Below are positions 1 through 7,138 of a stretch of DNA of 13,791 bases, piece by piece (within the stretch, counting starts at the first letter, position 1; each line of letters opens with the position of its first letter). Below the pieces are notes generated by a model that did not search any database, was not told the DNA's origin, and was given only the letters and a program-made list of their open reading frames with translations. Source of the stretch: Betaproteobacteria bacterium (lineage in GTDB: Bacteria > Pseudomonadota > Gammaproteobacteria > Burkholderiales > SG8-39); the NCBI GenBank assembly GCA_011391295.1, contig JAABQT010000018.1, forward strand, positions 1 through 13,791, in the 5' to 3' direction. A program made the translations under genes and the position numbers.

Positions 1-84
1 AGCCCGTCGCTCAAGATGCTGCTGTCCTATTCGGTGCTGATCGGGGTGTTGCTGGCGCGCCCGAAGGGACTGTTCGCCCGATGA
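1..84 (+). CDS. livH: LivH-type ABC importer permease, C-terminal fragment (cut by window start)
   Basis: Frame 1 is open from the first base and ends at TGA 82-84, giving the last 27 residues of a protein that ends LLARPKGLFAR. A closing hydrophobic helix followed by a short Arg/Lys-Pro-Lys-Gly-Leu-Phe tail is typical of the C-terminus of LivH/BPD_transp_2 permeases of branched-chain amino acid (HAAT) ABC importers. The stop overlaps the start of livM in an ATGA junction at 81-84, and the next three genes are livM, livG and livF, which fits the usual livHMGF order. The assignment rests on this tail and on context, because the rest of the gene lies outside the window. Confidence 0.8.
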   Translation, partial: SPSLKMLLSYSVLIGVLLARPKGLFAR

Positions 85-998
85 CGCTGCGCGATTCGAT
101 GCTCGCCACGCTGCTCACGGCGCTCGCGCTCACGGCGATGCCCTGGCTGGTGTCGGATTTCGCCCTGGCGCTGACGCTGACCTGCCTCATGTACGCTGGC
201 CTTGCCGTGAGCTGGGCCATGTTCTGCGGTGCGACCAATTACCTGTCGCTCGCCACCGCGGCGTTTTTCGGCATGGGAGCCTACGTCACTGCCTGGGGCG
301 CCGAGGGGCTGCCCTATGGTGTCGCGGTACTGATCGGCGGCCTGGTGGCGGCCGCGATCGCCGGGCTGGTCGGCGCCGCCGTGCTGCATTTGCGCGGTGC
401 CTATTTCGCGGTCATTACCTTCGGGCTCGGCGAACTGGTGCGCCACGCCATCACTTACTACGAGAAGGCCTACGCGGGGACCGTCGGGCGCGTCATTTCC
501 GAGCCGCCCGATTCCGTCACCATCTATCACACGGTGCTGCTGCTCGCGGCGCTCGCCGTGATCACGGCGCTTGCCGTGCGCTCGAGCCGCCTGGGCCTGG
601 CGTTGCGCGGCATCGGCTCCGACGAAGAGCGCGCGCGCACCCTGGGCGTCAACACCCGGCGCGCGAAGATCGCCGCTTTTTCGCTGTCGGCGTTCTTTGC
701 GGGCGCGCTGGGCGCGGCGATGGCGATGCGCTGGACCTACATCGACCCGCTCACGGTATTCAATCCGTTCATCGGCTTCCAGACCGTGCTGATCGCCATG
801 GTGGGCGGCGCGCAGACCATCATCGGGCCGGTCGCGTCCGCGGTGCTGTTCAGCCTGCTTACCGAGTTCCTGCGATTGCAGTTTCCCTACCTGTTCCTGA
901 TCCTGCTCGGATTGCTGCTGATCCTGCTGGTGCTGTACCTGCCGGGCGGACTGGCGTCACTGCTCGTGCGCTGGCGCTGGAGAAAAAGCGGTGCGTGA
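81..998 (+). CDS. livM: LivM-type ABC importer inner-membrane permease
   Basis: This 305-residue integral membrane protein is the second permease of a Liv/HAAT ABC importer and should pair with LivH in the inner membrane. It is almost entirely hydrophobic helices. The BPD_transp_2 family loop that contacts the ATPases is visible around residues 171-206: a Gly-Leu-Ala-Leu-Arg-Gly-Ile-Gly stretch, then Asp-Glu-Glu-Arg-Ala, then Leu-Gly-Val-Asn-Thr, then a Lys-Ile-Ala-Ala-Phe helix start. The ATG at 81 overlaps the livH stop, and AAGGGA at 64-69 could serve as ribosome-binding site. The 3' end overlaps livG by eight bases. The substrate cannot be read from the permease; the aldehyde dehydrogenase downstream hints at an aromatic or related acid, which is inference. 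Confidence 0.93.
   Translation: MTLRDSMLATLLTALALTAMPWLVSDFALALTLTCLMYAGLAVSWAMFCGATNYLSLATAAFFGMGAYVTAWGAEGLPYGVAVLIGGLVAAAIAGLVGAAVLHLRGAYFAVITFGLGELVRHAITYYEKAYAGTVGRVISEPPDSVTIYHTVLLLAALAVITALAVRSSRLGLALRGIGSDEERARTLGVNTRRAKIAAFSLSAFFAGALGAAMAMRWTYIDPLTVFNPFIGFQTVLIAMVGGAQTIIGPVASAVLFSLLTEFLRLQFPYLFLILLGLLLILLVLYLPGGLASLLVRWRWRKSGA
979..982 (+). promoter_or_regulatory. Ribosome-binding site for livG (supports GTG start)
   Basis: GGAG lies eight bases before the GTG at 991. It supports that GTG as the livG start even though it sits inside the end of livM. Confidence 0.55.
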
Positions 999-1746
999 AG
1001 CCCTGCTCTCGGCGCAAGGCGTCACCGTGCACTTCGGCGGGCTCGTCGCCGTCGACGGCGTCGATCTCGAGGTGCATGCCGGGGAGATGGTCGGCGTGAT
1101 CGGTCCGAACGGCGCCGGCAAGACGACGTTCTTTCACACGCTTTCGGGCGTGCTGGTCCCCACGGCAGGCCGCATCGCGGTCGCGGGCGACGACCTGACG
1201 GGAAAATCGGCACACATCTACGCCGCGCACGGCGTCGCGCGCACGTTCCAGACGCCGCGCGTGTTCAAGGAGATGTCCGCAGTCGACAACGTGCGCTTCG
1301 GCCTGGAGTTCGCCGGGCGCACCAGGCAGCATGCGCACGACGCCTTCGACGATCCGTTCGCGATCCTCGATTTCCTCGGGCTCGCGGCAGTGGCGTCCGT
1401 GCCGGCGGGCGGGCTCACGCCGTCCCGCCAAAGGTTGCTCGAGATCGGCATGGCGCTCGGCGCGCGCCCACGCGTGCTGCTGCTGGACGAGGTGGCGTCC
1501 GGCCTCACGCATGCCGAAGTGGAGAAAACCGCGCAGCTGATCCGGCGCGTGCGCGACGAGCTTGGGCTTGCGGTGATCTGGATCGAGCACGCCGTGCGCG
1601 TCCTCATGAGTTACGTCGAACGCGTCGCCGTGCTGCACCAGGGCGCGAAGATCGCGGACGGCGACCCGCGCTCGGTCGCGCGCGATCCGGCGGTGGTCGA
1701 GGCCTATCTCGGCGAGGAAGGCGACACGCAAAGGATGGCGGCATGA
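991..1746 (+). CDS. livG: LivG-type ABC importer ATP-binding subunit with degenerate signature motif
   Basis: This 251-residue ATPase energises the LivHM importer as one half of a LivG/LivF pair on the cytoplasmic face. Walker A GPNGAGKT is at residues 38-45, the Q-loop region TFQTPRVF is near 85-92, Walker B VLLLDE is at 162-167 and the H-loop His is at 200. The ABC signature is unusual: where LivG proteins carry an LSxGQ/LPYGQ-like motif this one reads LTPSRQ at 142-147, so the signature Gly is replaced by Ser. Relaxed signatures do occur among LivG proteins, and the partner LivF has a canonical one. The start is GTG at 991, overlapping livM by eight bases. The stop overlaps the livF start (ATGA at 1743-1746). 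Confidence 0.92.
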   Translation: MREALLSAQGVTVHFGGLVAVDGVDLEVHAGEMVGVIGPNGAGKTTFFHTLSGVLVPTAGRIAVAGDDLTGKSAHIYAAHGVARTFQTPRVFKEMSAVDNVRFGLEFAGRTRQHAHDAFDDPFAILDFLGLAAVASVPAGGLTPSRQRLLEIGMALGARPRVLLLDEVASGLTHAEVEKTAQLIRRVRDELGLAVIWIEHAVRVLMSYVERVAVLHQGAKIADGDPRSVARDPAVVEAYLGEEGDTQRMAA

Positions 1747-3965
1747 GTGGCCTGTCGATCAAGGGGCTCAGCGCCGGTTACGGCCCGATCCGTGTCCTGC
1801 AGAACCTGGACCTCGAGGCACCCGACGGCGAGATTACGGTGATCGTGGGCCCGAACGGGGCAGGCAAGACCACGCTGCTGAAGGCGGTGTCGGGCCTGAT
1901 CCCGCGCGAAGGCGCGGTGCTGTTCGACGGCAAACCGCTGCCGCTCGAGCCGGCGGCGATCGTGTCGCGCGGCCTGGCGCAGGTGGCAGAGGGGCGCCAG
2001 CTGTTCCCGCAGATGACAGTGCGCGAGAACCTCGAGCTGGGAGGGTACCTGCTGCCCAGGGGCGAGCGCGGCGCGCGACTGGCGCGCGTGTTCGATTTCT
2101 TTCCCAAGCTCGCGCAGCGGCGCGAGCAGCTCGCCGGCACCATGTCGGGAGGCGAGCAGCAGATGCTCGCCGTGGGGCGCGCGCTGATGGGCAAGCCCAG
2201 CCTGCTGATGCTCGATGAGCCTTCGCTCGGGCTGGCGCCGAAGATGATCGACGAGCTGCTCGGCATCGTGCGGCGCATCCGCGACGACGGCGTGACCATC
2301 CTGCTGGTCGAGCAGAATGTCGCCAAAGCGATGGCGATCGCCGAGGGCGCGTACGTGATCGAACGCGGCGTGGTGGTGATGAAGGGCCAGGCGGGCAAGC
2401 TGCTCAAGTCGGAGCGCCTGCGCGCGGCCTACCTTGGCGCCGAGCACAAACCCGGAACATTGACGTGGAACGGAGGACTCTTCATGGCCCAGCAACAGAC
2501 CACCGCGGTGACCATCGCCGCCGAGAACGCGTGGAAAGGCAAGGTGTTCACCGGCCGCTGGCAGATGGCCAAAGGCGGCACGCGCGAGGTGATCGAGCCC
2601 GCCACCGGCAAGGTGCTGACGGAAGTCGGCTTCGCCGATGCCGACGATGTGCGCGAATCCGCGCAGGCGGCTGCGGCGGCGCAGGTCGAATGGGCGAACA
2701 CGCCGGCGGACCAGCGCGCGGCGGTGCTGCGGCGCGCGGCGCAGCTCCTGGAGGCACATGCCGACTCACTGCGCCCCTGGATCGTGCGCGAGACGGGCTC
2801 GATCCCGCCCAAGGCGGATTTCGAGCTGCACATGGTCACCGGCATCCTGCTGGAAGCCGCTGCGATCGCCACCCAGCCTCCTGGGGTGATGCTGCCCTCC
2901 GGCCCCAAGCGCATGAGCTTCGCGCGGCGCGTGCCGCACGGGGTGGTCGGTGTGATTTCACCGTTCAACGCGCCGCTGATTCTCTCCAGCCGCGCGGTTG
3001 CACCCGCGCTCGCGCTCGGCAACGCCGTGGTGCTCAAGCCCGATCCGAGCACGCCGGTCACCGGCGGGTTCATGCTGGCGCGCCTGTTCGAGGCCGCGGG
3101 GCTGCCCGCGGGCCTGCTGCACGTGCTGCCCGGCGATGCGGCGGTCGGTGAGGCAATGATCGCCGACCCGGACATCGCGATGATCTCTTTCACGGGGTCG
3201 ACAGCCGCGGGCAGGCGCGTCGGCGAGCTTGCCAGCCGGCACCTCAAGCGCGTGACGCTCGAGCTCGGCGGCAAGAACTCCACCATCGTCCTCGACGACG
3301 CGGATCTGGAGGTCGCCGCCTCCAGCGCGGCGTGGGGCGCCTACCTGCACCAGGGCCAGATCTGCATGGCCACGGGCACGGTGCTGGCGCAGCGCAAGAT
3401 CGCGCGCGACCTGACCGAGCGCCTGGTGGCCAAGGCGAAGAACCTGCCCGTCGGCGATCCAAGCGCAGGGCCCTGCGCCCTCGGGCCGATCATCAATAGC
3501 CGGCAGCTCGAGCGCATCGACGGTATCGTCAAGGATGCCGTCGCCAAGGGTGCGGTGCTGCGCGCCGGCGGCACCTACGACAAGCTGTTCTACAGTCCCA
3601 CGGTCCTCGAAAATGTCACGCCCAACATGCGCGTGTACACGGAGGAAGTGTTTGGTCCGGTACTTTCCATCGTCACCTTCGATACCGACGAACAGGCGAT
3701 CGCAATCAACAATGCGACCGACTACGGGTTATCGGTCGGCGTGATTACGCAGTCCGTCGAGCGCGCCATGGCGTTCACCGCCAAGCTGAAGACGGGCATC
3801 ATCCACATCAATGACCAGACGGTTGCCGACGAGCCCTGGGTGCCGTTCGGCGGCAGGGGGGCGTCGGGCAACGGCGGGCGCCACGGCGGCGTCGCCAACT
3901 GGGAAGAATTCACCCAGTGGCAGTGGGTGACGATCCAGGACAAGGCGACGCCTTATCCCTTCTAA
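1743..3965 (+). CDS. livF: LivF-type ATPase fused in frame to benzaldehyde-type aldehyde dehydrogenase
   Basis: The reading frame from ATG 1743 runs 740 codons without a stop. Residues 1 to about 238 are a complete LivF ATPase: Walker A GPNGAGKT 36-43, signature MSGGE 134-138, Walker B LLMLDEP 154-160, LVEQN at 188-192 and the usual LivF ending AAYLGA at 228-233. About 14 linker residues follow, and residue 248 is the initiator Met of a full aldehyde dehydrogenase (described separately). LivF normally stops at about this length. A TGA sits one frame over at 2461-2463, so a single extra base, for example in the AAA at 2448-2450, would explain a lost stop. AAGGA at 1731-1735 is a good ribosome-binding site. 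It may be a true fusion, a stop-loss read-through product, or a sequencing indel that merged two genes. Confidence 0.8.
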   Translation: MSGLSIKGLSAGYGPIRVLQNLDLEAPDGEITVIVGPNGAGKTTLLKAVSGLIPREGAVLFDGKPLPLEPAAIVSRGLAQVAEGRQLFPQMTVRENLELGGYLLPRGERGARLARVFDFFPKLAQRREQLAGTMSGGEQQMLAVGRALMGKPSLLMLDEPSLGLAPKMIDELLGIVRRIRDDGVTILLVEQNVAKAMAIAEGAYVIERGVVVMKGQAGKLLKSERLRAAYLGAEHKPGTLTWNGGLFMAQQQTTAVTIAAENAWKGKVFTGRWQMAKGGTREVIEPATGKVLTEVGFADADDVRESAQAAAAAQVEWANTPADQRAAVLRRAAQLLEAHADSLRPWIVRETGSIPPKADFELHMVTGILLEAAAIATQPPGVMLPSGPKRMSFARRVPHGVVGVISPFNAPLILSSRAVAPALALGNAVVLKPDPSTPVTGGFMLARLFEAAGLPAGLLHVLPGDAAVGEAMIADPDIAMISFTGSTAAGRRVGELASRHLKRVTLELGGKNSTIVLDDADLEVAASSAAWGAYLHQGQICMATGTVLAQRKIARDLTERLVAKAKNLPVGDPSAGPCALGPIINSRQLERIDGIVKDAVAKGAVLRAGGTYDKLFYSPTVLENVTPNMRVYTEEVFGPVLSIVTFDTDEQAIAINNATDYGLSVGVITQSVERAMAFTAKLKTGIIHINDQTVADEPWVPFGGRGASGNGGRHGGVANWEEFTQWQWVTIQDKATPYPF
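2472..2477 (+). promoter_or_regulatory. Ribosome-binding site for the aldehyde dehydrogenase inside the fused frame
   Basis: GGAGGA ends six bases before the ATG at 2484. A near-perfect Shine-Dalgarno at ideal spacing inside an open frame is strong evidence that the dehydrogenase is, or recently was, translated on its own. Confidence 0.75.
2484..3965 (+). CDS. NAD(P)-dependent aromatic aldehyde dehydrogenase (benzaldehyde dehydrogenase-like)
   Basis: Read from ATG 2484 the product is 493 residues, the normal ALDH length. It should oxidise an aldehyde to the carboxylate with NAD(P)+. Seen in order: the nucleotide-binding Rossmann region with ISPFNAP at 158-164 (Asn162) and VVLKPDPST at 182-190 (Lys185), FTGSTAAG at 236-243, the general-base Glu260 in LELGGKN, the catalytic Cys294 in GQICMA, EEVFGPV at 387-393 and a C-terminus NWEEFTQWQW...PYPF. 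That tail and the PFNAPLILS stretch resemble XylC-type benzaldehyde dehydrogenases, so an aromatic aldehyde is the best substrate guess; vanillin-type or other aldehydes cannot be excluded. It lies in the same frame as livF with no stop between. Its stop TAA at 3963-3965 overlaps the convergent SDR gene. Confidence 0.87.
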   Translation: MAQQQTTAVTIAAENAWKGKVFTGRWQMAKGGTREVIEPATGKVLTEVGFADADDVRESAQAAAAAQVEWANTPADQRAAVLRRAAQLLEAHADSLRPWIVRETGSIPPKADFELHMVTGILLEAAAIATQPPGVMLPSGPKRMSFARRVPHGVVGVISPFNAPLILSSRAVAPALALGNAVVLKPDPSTPVTGGFMLARLFEAAGLPAGLLHVLPGDAAVGEAMIADPDIAMISFTGSTAAGRRVGELASRHLKRVTLELGGKNSTIVLDDADLEVAASSAAWGAYLHQGQICMATGTVLAQRKIARDLTERLVAKAKNLPVGDPSAGPCALGPIINSRQLERIDGIVKDAVAKGAVLRAGGTYDKLFYSPTVLENVTPNMRVYTEEVFGPVLSIVTFDTDEQAIAINNATDYGLSVGVITQSVERAMAFTAKLKTGIIHINDQTVADEPWVPFGGRGASGNGGRHGGVANWEEFTQWQWVTIQDKATPYPF

Positions 3966-4741
3966 AGGGTTCCCGGAAACGCACCGCCGTCGAGCACCAG
4001 GTTCTGCCCGGTGATGTAGCCCGCGTGCACGCTGGCGAGGAACGCGCAGGCCGCGCCAAACTCGTCGATGGTGCCAAAGCGCTTGGCGGGATTCGCCTCT
4101 GCACGCACTTTCGCCAGCTCGGCGGCGGTCTTGCCGAGCTTCTTGGCGTTGAACTCCATGTTGCCGCGCAGCCGGTCGGTGTCGAACGGTCCCGGCAGCA
4201 GCGCATTGATGGTCACGTTGTGCTGCACGGTCTGGCGCGACAGTCCGGCGATGAAGCCCGTCAGGCCGGTGCGCGCGCCGTTCGACAGTCCCAGTTCCGG
4301 AATCGGCATGCGCACCGCGGCGGAGGTGATGTTGACGACGCGGCCGAACTTGCGCGCGATCATGCCGTCCACCGTCGCCTTGATCAACTCGATCGGCGTG
4401 AGCATGTTGGCGTCGATCGCCTTGATCCAGTCCTCGCGCGACCAGTTGCGGAAATCGCCGGGCGGCGGGCCGCCGGCGTTGTTGACGAGGATGTCCGGGT
4501 TCGGGCAGGCGGCAAGCGCCTGCGCGCGGCCTTCGGCGGTGGTGATGTCGCCGGCCACCGCCACCACCTTGGCGCCGGTCGCCTTGCGGATTTCCTCCGC
4601 GGTCGCCTCGAGCGCCTCCTTGCCGCGCGCGGTGATGACGAGGTTCACGCCCTCGCGCGCCAGCGCCAGCGCGCAGCCTTTGCCGAGGCCCTTCGATGCC
4701 GCGCAGACCAGCGCGTTCTTGCCCTTGATTCCCAGATCCAT
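3962..4741 (-). CDS. SDR-fold protein lacking the catalytic Tyr-Lys pair
   Basis: This 259-residue protein has the short-chain dehydrogenase/reductase fold: a Rossmann start with ASKGLGKG at 15-22 (the first Gly of TGxxxGxG is missing), GDI at 64-66, NNAGG at 87-91, Ser140 in NITS and an FLAS...GYITGQNLVLDGG C-terminus. The active-site YxxxK is absent: Ser153 and Arg157 stand at the spacing expected from Ser140. Some SDR subfamilies annotated as 3-oxoacyl-ACP-reductase-like share such departures, so this is probably a lineage feature and the reaction is unknown. The ATG at 4741 follows the EamA stop by five bases, with an AAAGGG purine tract upstream. The stop TAG at 3962-3964 overlaps the aldehyde dehydrogenase stop on the other strand. 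It is the last gene of a three-gene minus-strand operon. Confidence 0.88.
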   Translation of the reverse strand: MDLGIKGKNALVCAASKGLGKGCALALAREGVNLVITARGKEALEATAEEIRKATGAKVVAVAGDITTAEGRAQALAACPNPDILVNNAGGPPPGDFRNWSREDWIKAIDANMLTPIELIKATVDGMIARKFGRVVNITSAAVRMPIPELGLSNGARTGLTGFIAGLSRQTVQHNVTINALLPGPFDTDRLRGNMEFNAKKLGKTAAELAKVRAEANPAKRFGTIDEFGAACAFLASVHAGYITGQNLVLDGGAFPGTL

Positions 4742-4746
4742 GGCAT

Positions 4747-5643
4747 TCACCCTTTCTTTAGCGTAACCAGCAATACTCCCATGATCACCAGCGAGCCGCC
4801 GAGGAGCTGGGTCGGCGTGAGCGCGCCGTCGAGCAGCACGAAATCCGCCAGCACGGTGGTCACCGGCCCGAGCGCGCCGATGAGCGCGAAATGATTGGCG
4901 CCGATGCGTTTCAGCGATTCTGCCACCAGAAACACCGGCAGCACCGTGCACGCCGTCGACAGAAGAATCGCATACAGCCACACGATCCGGGGCAGCTCCA
5001 GCGCCGCCGGGCTCTCGAGCAGGGCGAATTGCACCACGGCCGGCACGGTCGAGATCATCATCGTGTAGGCGGTAAAGCGCATCGAGCCGATGCGCTTGAT
5101 CAGCTGGCTGCCGGTCACCAGGTATACGGCGTAGCACATGGCGGAGCCGAAAATGAGCGCCGCGCCGAGCAGGAACAGCCGGTGCTCGGGGGTTGCGCCG
5201 AGGCGCTGCGAAAGCACCAATGCAATCCCTGCGTAGGTCAAGCCGAGTGAAATCAGCTCGCGCTGCGTGGGCCGCTTGGCGAGAAACAAAGCCGACAGGA
5301 TCACCACCAGCGTCGGATAGAGGAACATGATCAGGCGCCCGAGGCCTGCCGGTACGTACTGCAGGCCGACGAAATCGAGCAGGCTCGCGAGGTAGTAGCC
5401 GAGGAAGCCCAGGCCGACGATGCCCGCCCAGTCGCGGCGCGCGATCGGAGGCTCGTGCCTCATCCACCACGCCACCGCGGCGAAGAATGGCAGCGACAGT
5501 GACATGCGCAGGAACAGCAGCGTCGTCGCGCTGACGGGCGCGGCCTCGTAGCCCAGCTTGATCAGGACCGGGCGGAAGGCGAACGCCACTGTTCCCCCCA
5601 GGGCGAACAGCAGCCCCCAACCGCGATAAGCCGCAGGATTCAA
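4747..5643 (-). CDS. EamA/DMT-family inner-membrane permease
   Basis: The 298-residue product is hydrophobic throughout, with the two repeated halves of about five helices each expected of EamA (drug/metabolite transporter superfamily) proteins. The second half includes the family-like stretch [41 protein letters not shown] near its end. Such proteins export amino acids, nucleosides or small metabolites, or take up solutes; the substrate here is not readable. The only start that keeps helix 1 intact is TTG at 5641-5643, whose bases overlap the TGA of the upstream ATPase gene (TTGA on the minus strand), implying translational coupling; no clear ribosome-binding site precedes it. The SDR gene follows after five bases. 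Confidence 0.88.
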   Translation of the reverse strand: MNPAAYRGWGLLFALGGTVAFAFRPVLIKLGYEAAPVSATTLLFLRMSLSLPFFAAVAWWMRHEPPIARRDWAGIVGLGFLGYYLASLLDFVGLQYVPAGLGRLIMFLYPTLVVILSALFLAKRPTQRELISLGLTYAGIALVLSQRLGATPEHRLFLLGAALIFGSAMCYAVYLVTGSQLIKRIGSMRFTAYTMMISTVPAVVQFALLESPAALELPRIVWLYAILLSTACTVLPVFLVAESLKRIGANHFALIGALGPVTTVLADFVLLDGALTPTQLLGGSLVIMGVLLVTLKKG

Positions 5644-7121
5644 CGGCGCTTGCCGAGCAGGGAGCCGAGGACCCCGCGGATGAGCTCGCGCCCTACCTGC
5701 GAGCCCACGGTGCGTGCTGCGCTCTTCGCCATCGCTTCAAACAGGCCCTGCGACTGCCGGCCGCCGCGCGGCCCGGTCTTGCCGAACAGGATGTCGGAGG
5801 CGGCGCTGCTCTCCTTCGGTTTTGCCGCCGCCTGCTCCTGCGCCACCTGCTCGGCGCGCGCCGTGAGCTTCTCGTAGGCCGATTCCCGGTCCACCGCCTT
5901 CTCATAGTGGCCCGCGACCGGCGAGGAGGCGATGGCCGCCCTCAGTTCCGATTCCGAGAGCGGGCCGAGCCGGCTTCCCGGAGGCACCACGAACGCGCGC
6001 TCGGTGACGCCCGGACGGCCCTTTTCGTCCAGCAGGCTCACCAGCGCCTCGCCCACGCCGAGCTCGGTGATCGCCTGCTCGATCTTCAGCTTCGGGTTGG
6101 GGCGCATGGTCTCGGCGGCGGACTTCACCGCCTTCTGGTCCTTCGGAGTGAAGGCGCGCAGCGCGTGCTGCACCCGGTTGCCGAGCTGCCCGAGCACCGC
6201 TTCCGGGATGTCGAGCGGGTTCTGCGTCACGAAGTACACGCCCACGCCCTTGGAGCGGATCAGCCGGACCACCTGCTCGATCTTGTCGAGCAGCGCCCGG
6301 GGCGCGTCGTCGAACAGCAGGTGCGCCTCGTCGAAGAAGAAGACGAGCTTGGGCTTTTCCACGTCGCCGACTTCGGGCAGTTGCTCGAACAGTTCCGCCA
6401 GCATCCAGAGGAGGAACGTGCCGTAGAGCTTGGGGGAATTCATCAGCTGGTCGGCGGCGAGGATGTTGACCGCGCCCTTGCCGCCCTCGACCTGCATCAG
6501 GTCGGCGATGTTGAGCATCGGCTCGCCGAAGAAGCGGTCCGCGCCCTGGGTTTCCAGCGTCAGCAGCCCGCGCTGTATGGCGCCGATCGAGGCCGCGGAG
6601 ACGTTGCCGTACTGCGTCGTGAACTGCGCGGCATGCTCGCCCACGTGCTGCAGCATGGCGCGCAGGTCCTTGATGTCGAGCAGCAGCAGTCCGGCATCGT
6701 CCGCGATCCTGAACGCGAGGCTCAGCACGCCTTCCTGCGTATCGTTCAGCGCCAGCATGCGCGCCAGCAGCAGCGGGCCCATGTCCGACACGGTCGCACG
6801 CACCGGATGCCCGCTCCTGCCGAACACATCCCAGAACACCACCGGGCAGGGCTCGTACCGGAGTTCGAGCTTCAGGTTCTTCGCACGCTCGGAGACCTTG
6901 GGGTGGCTACCCCCCGCCTTGGCCATGCCCGACAGGTCGCCCTTGACGTCGGCCAGGAACACCGGCACGCCCGCACGCGAGAACTGCTCGGCGAGCGTCT
7001 GCAGCGTCACGGTCTTGCCGGTGCCGGTCGCGCCGGTGATGAGTCCGTGGCGGTTCGCAAAGGCGGGAAGCAGGAACAACTCGGTCTTGTCGCTTTTCGC
7101 GACGAGGAGGGATGTGGCCAT
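5640..7121 (-). CDS. YjgR/DUF853-family HerA-like ATPase
   Basis: This 493-residue P-loop ATPase matches the YjgR/DUF853 family, related to HerA and FtsK-type motor ATPases, in length and domain order. Walker A GATGTGKT is at residues 30-37, Walker [10 protein letters not shown] at 259-267, and a sensor-like YFVTQNP at 296-302. A conserved-looking block [17 protein letters not shown] lies at 324-340. The C-terminal 70 residues are Ala/Lys/Gly-rich and end in a basic GKRR. The family's cellular role is poorly known, and a DNA or protein translocation activity is only inferred from the fold. The ATG at 7119-7121 is separated by 17 bases from the divergent yebC start. Its stop overlaps the start of the EamA gene, so the three minus-strand genes probably form one transcript. 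Confidence 0.9.
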   Translation of the reverse strand: MATSLLVAKSDKTELFLLPAFANRHGLITGATGTGKTVTLQTLAEQFSRAGVPVFLADVKGDLSGMAKAGGSHPKVSERAKNLKLELRYEPCPVVFWDVFGRSGHPVRATVSDMGPLLLARMLALNDTQEGVLSLAFRIADDAGLLLLDIKDLRAMLQHVGEHAAQFTTQYGNVSAASIGAIQRGLLTLETQGADRFFGEPMLNIADLMQVEGGKGAVNILAADQLMNSPKLYGTFLLWMLAELFEQLPEVGDVEKPKLVFFFDEAHLLFDDAPRALLDKIEQVVRLIRSKGVGVYFVTQNPLDIPEAVLGQLGNRVQHALRAFTPKDQKAVKSAAETMRPNPKLKIEQAITELGVGEALVSLLDEKGRPGVTERAFVVPPGSRLGPLSESELRAAIASSPVAGHYEKAVDRESAYEKLTARAEQVAQEQAAAKPKESSAASDILFGKTGPRGGRQSQGLFEAMAKSAARTVGSQVGRELIRGVLGSLLGKRR

Positions 7122-7126
7122 GACGG

Positions 7127-7132
7127 TAAAAT
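7127..7132 (+). promoter_or_regulatory. Putative -10 box for yebC-ruvCA (leaderless type)
   Basis: TAAAAT ends six bases before the yebC ATG at 7139, so transcription would start at or next to the start codon. No Shine-Dalgarno lies between them. No good -35 was seen 16-18 bases upstream, so the call rests on the -10 and on the same layout at ruvB, tolB and the beta-barrel gene. Confidence 0.45.
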
Positions 7133-7136
7133 TATC
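7131..7136 (-). promoter_or_regulatory. Putative -10 box for the DUF853 ATPase operon
   Basis: On the minus strand these bases read GATAAT, nine bases before the ATG at 7121. The box overlaps the plus-strand TAAAAT by two bases within the 17-base divergent spacer. No clear -35 was found; it would lie inside the yebC coding region. Confidence 0.35.
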
Positions 7137-7138
7137 AC

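Noticed and set aside
4742..5620. A 552-codon frame fusing extra N-terminal sequence to the SDR protein.
   Set aside because: The extra part is the EamA gene read in the wrong frame. The SDR begins at ATG 4741, with a ribosome-binding-like tract and a normal N-terminus.
7104..7123. GAGGAGGG followed by an in-frame ATG at 7112, as an upstream start for yebC.
   Set aside because: The frame from 7112 hits TGA after three codons, and the purine run is part of the DUF853 coding strand complement.
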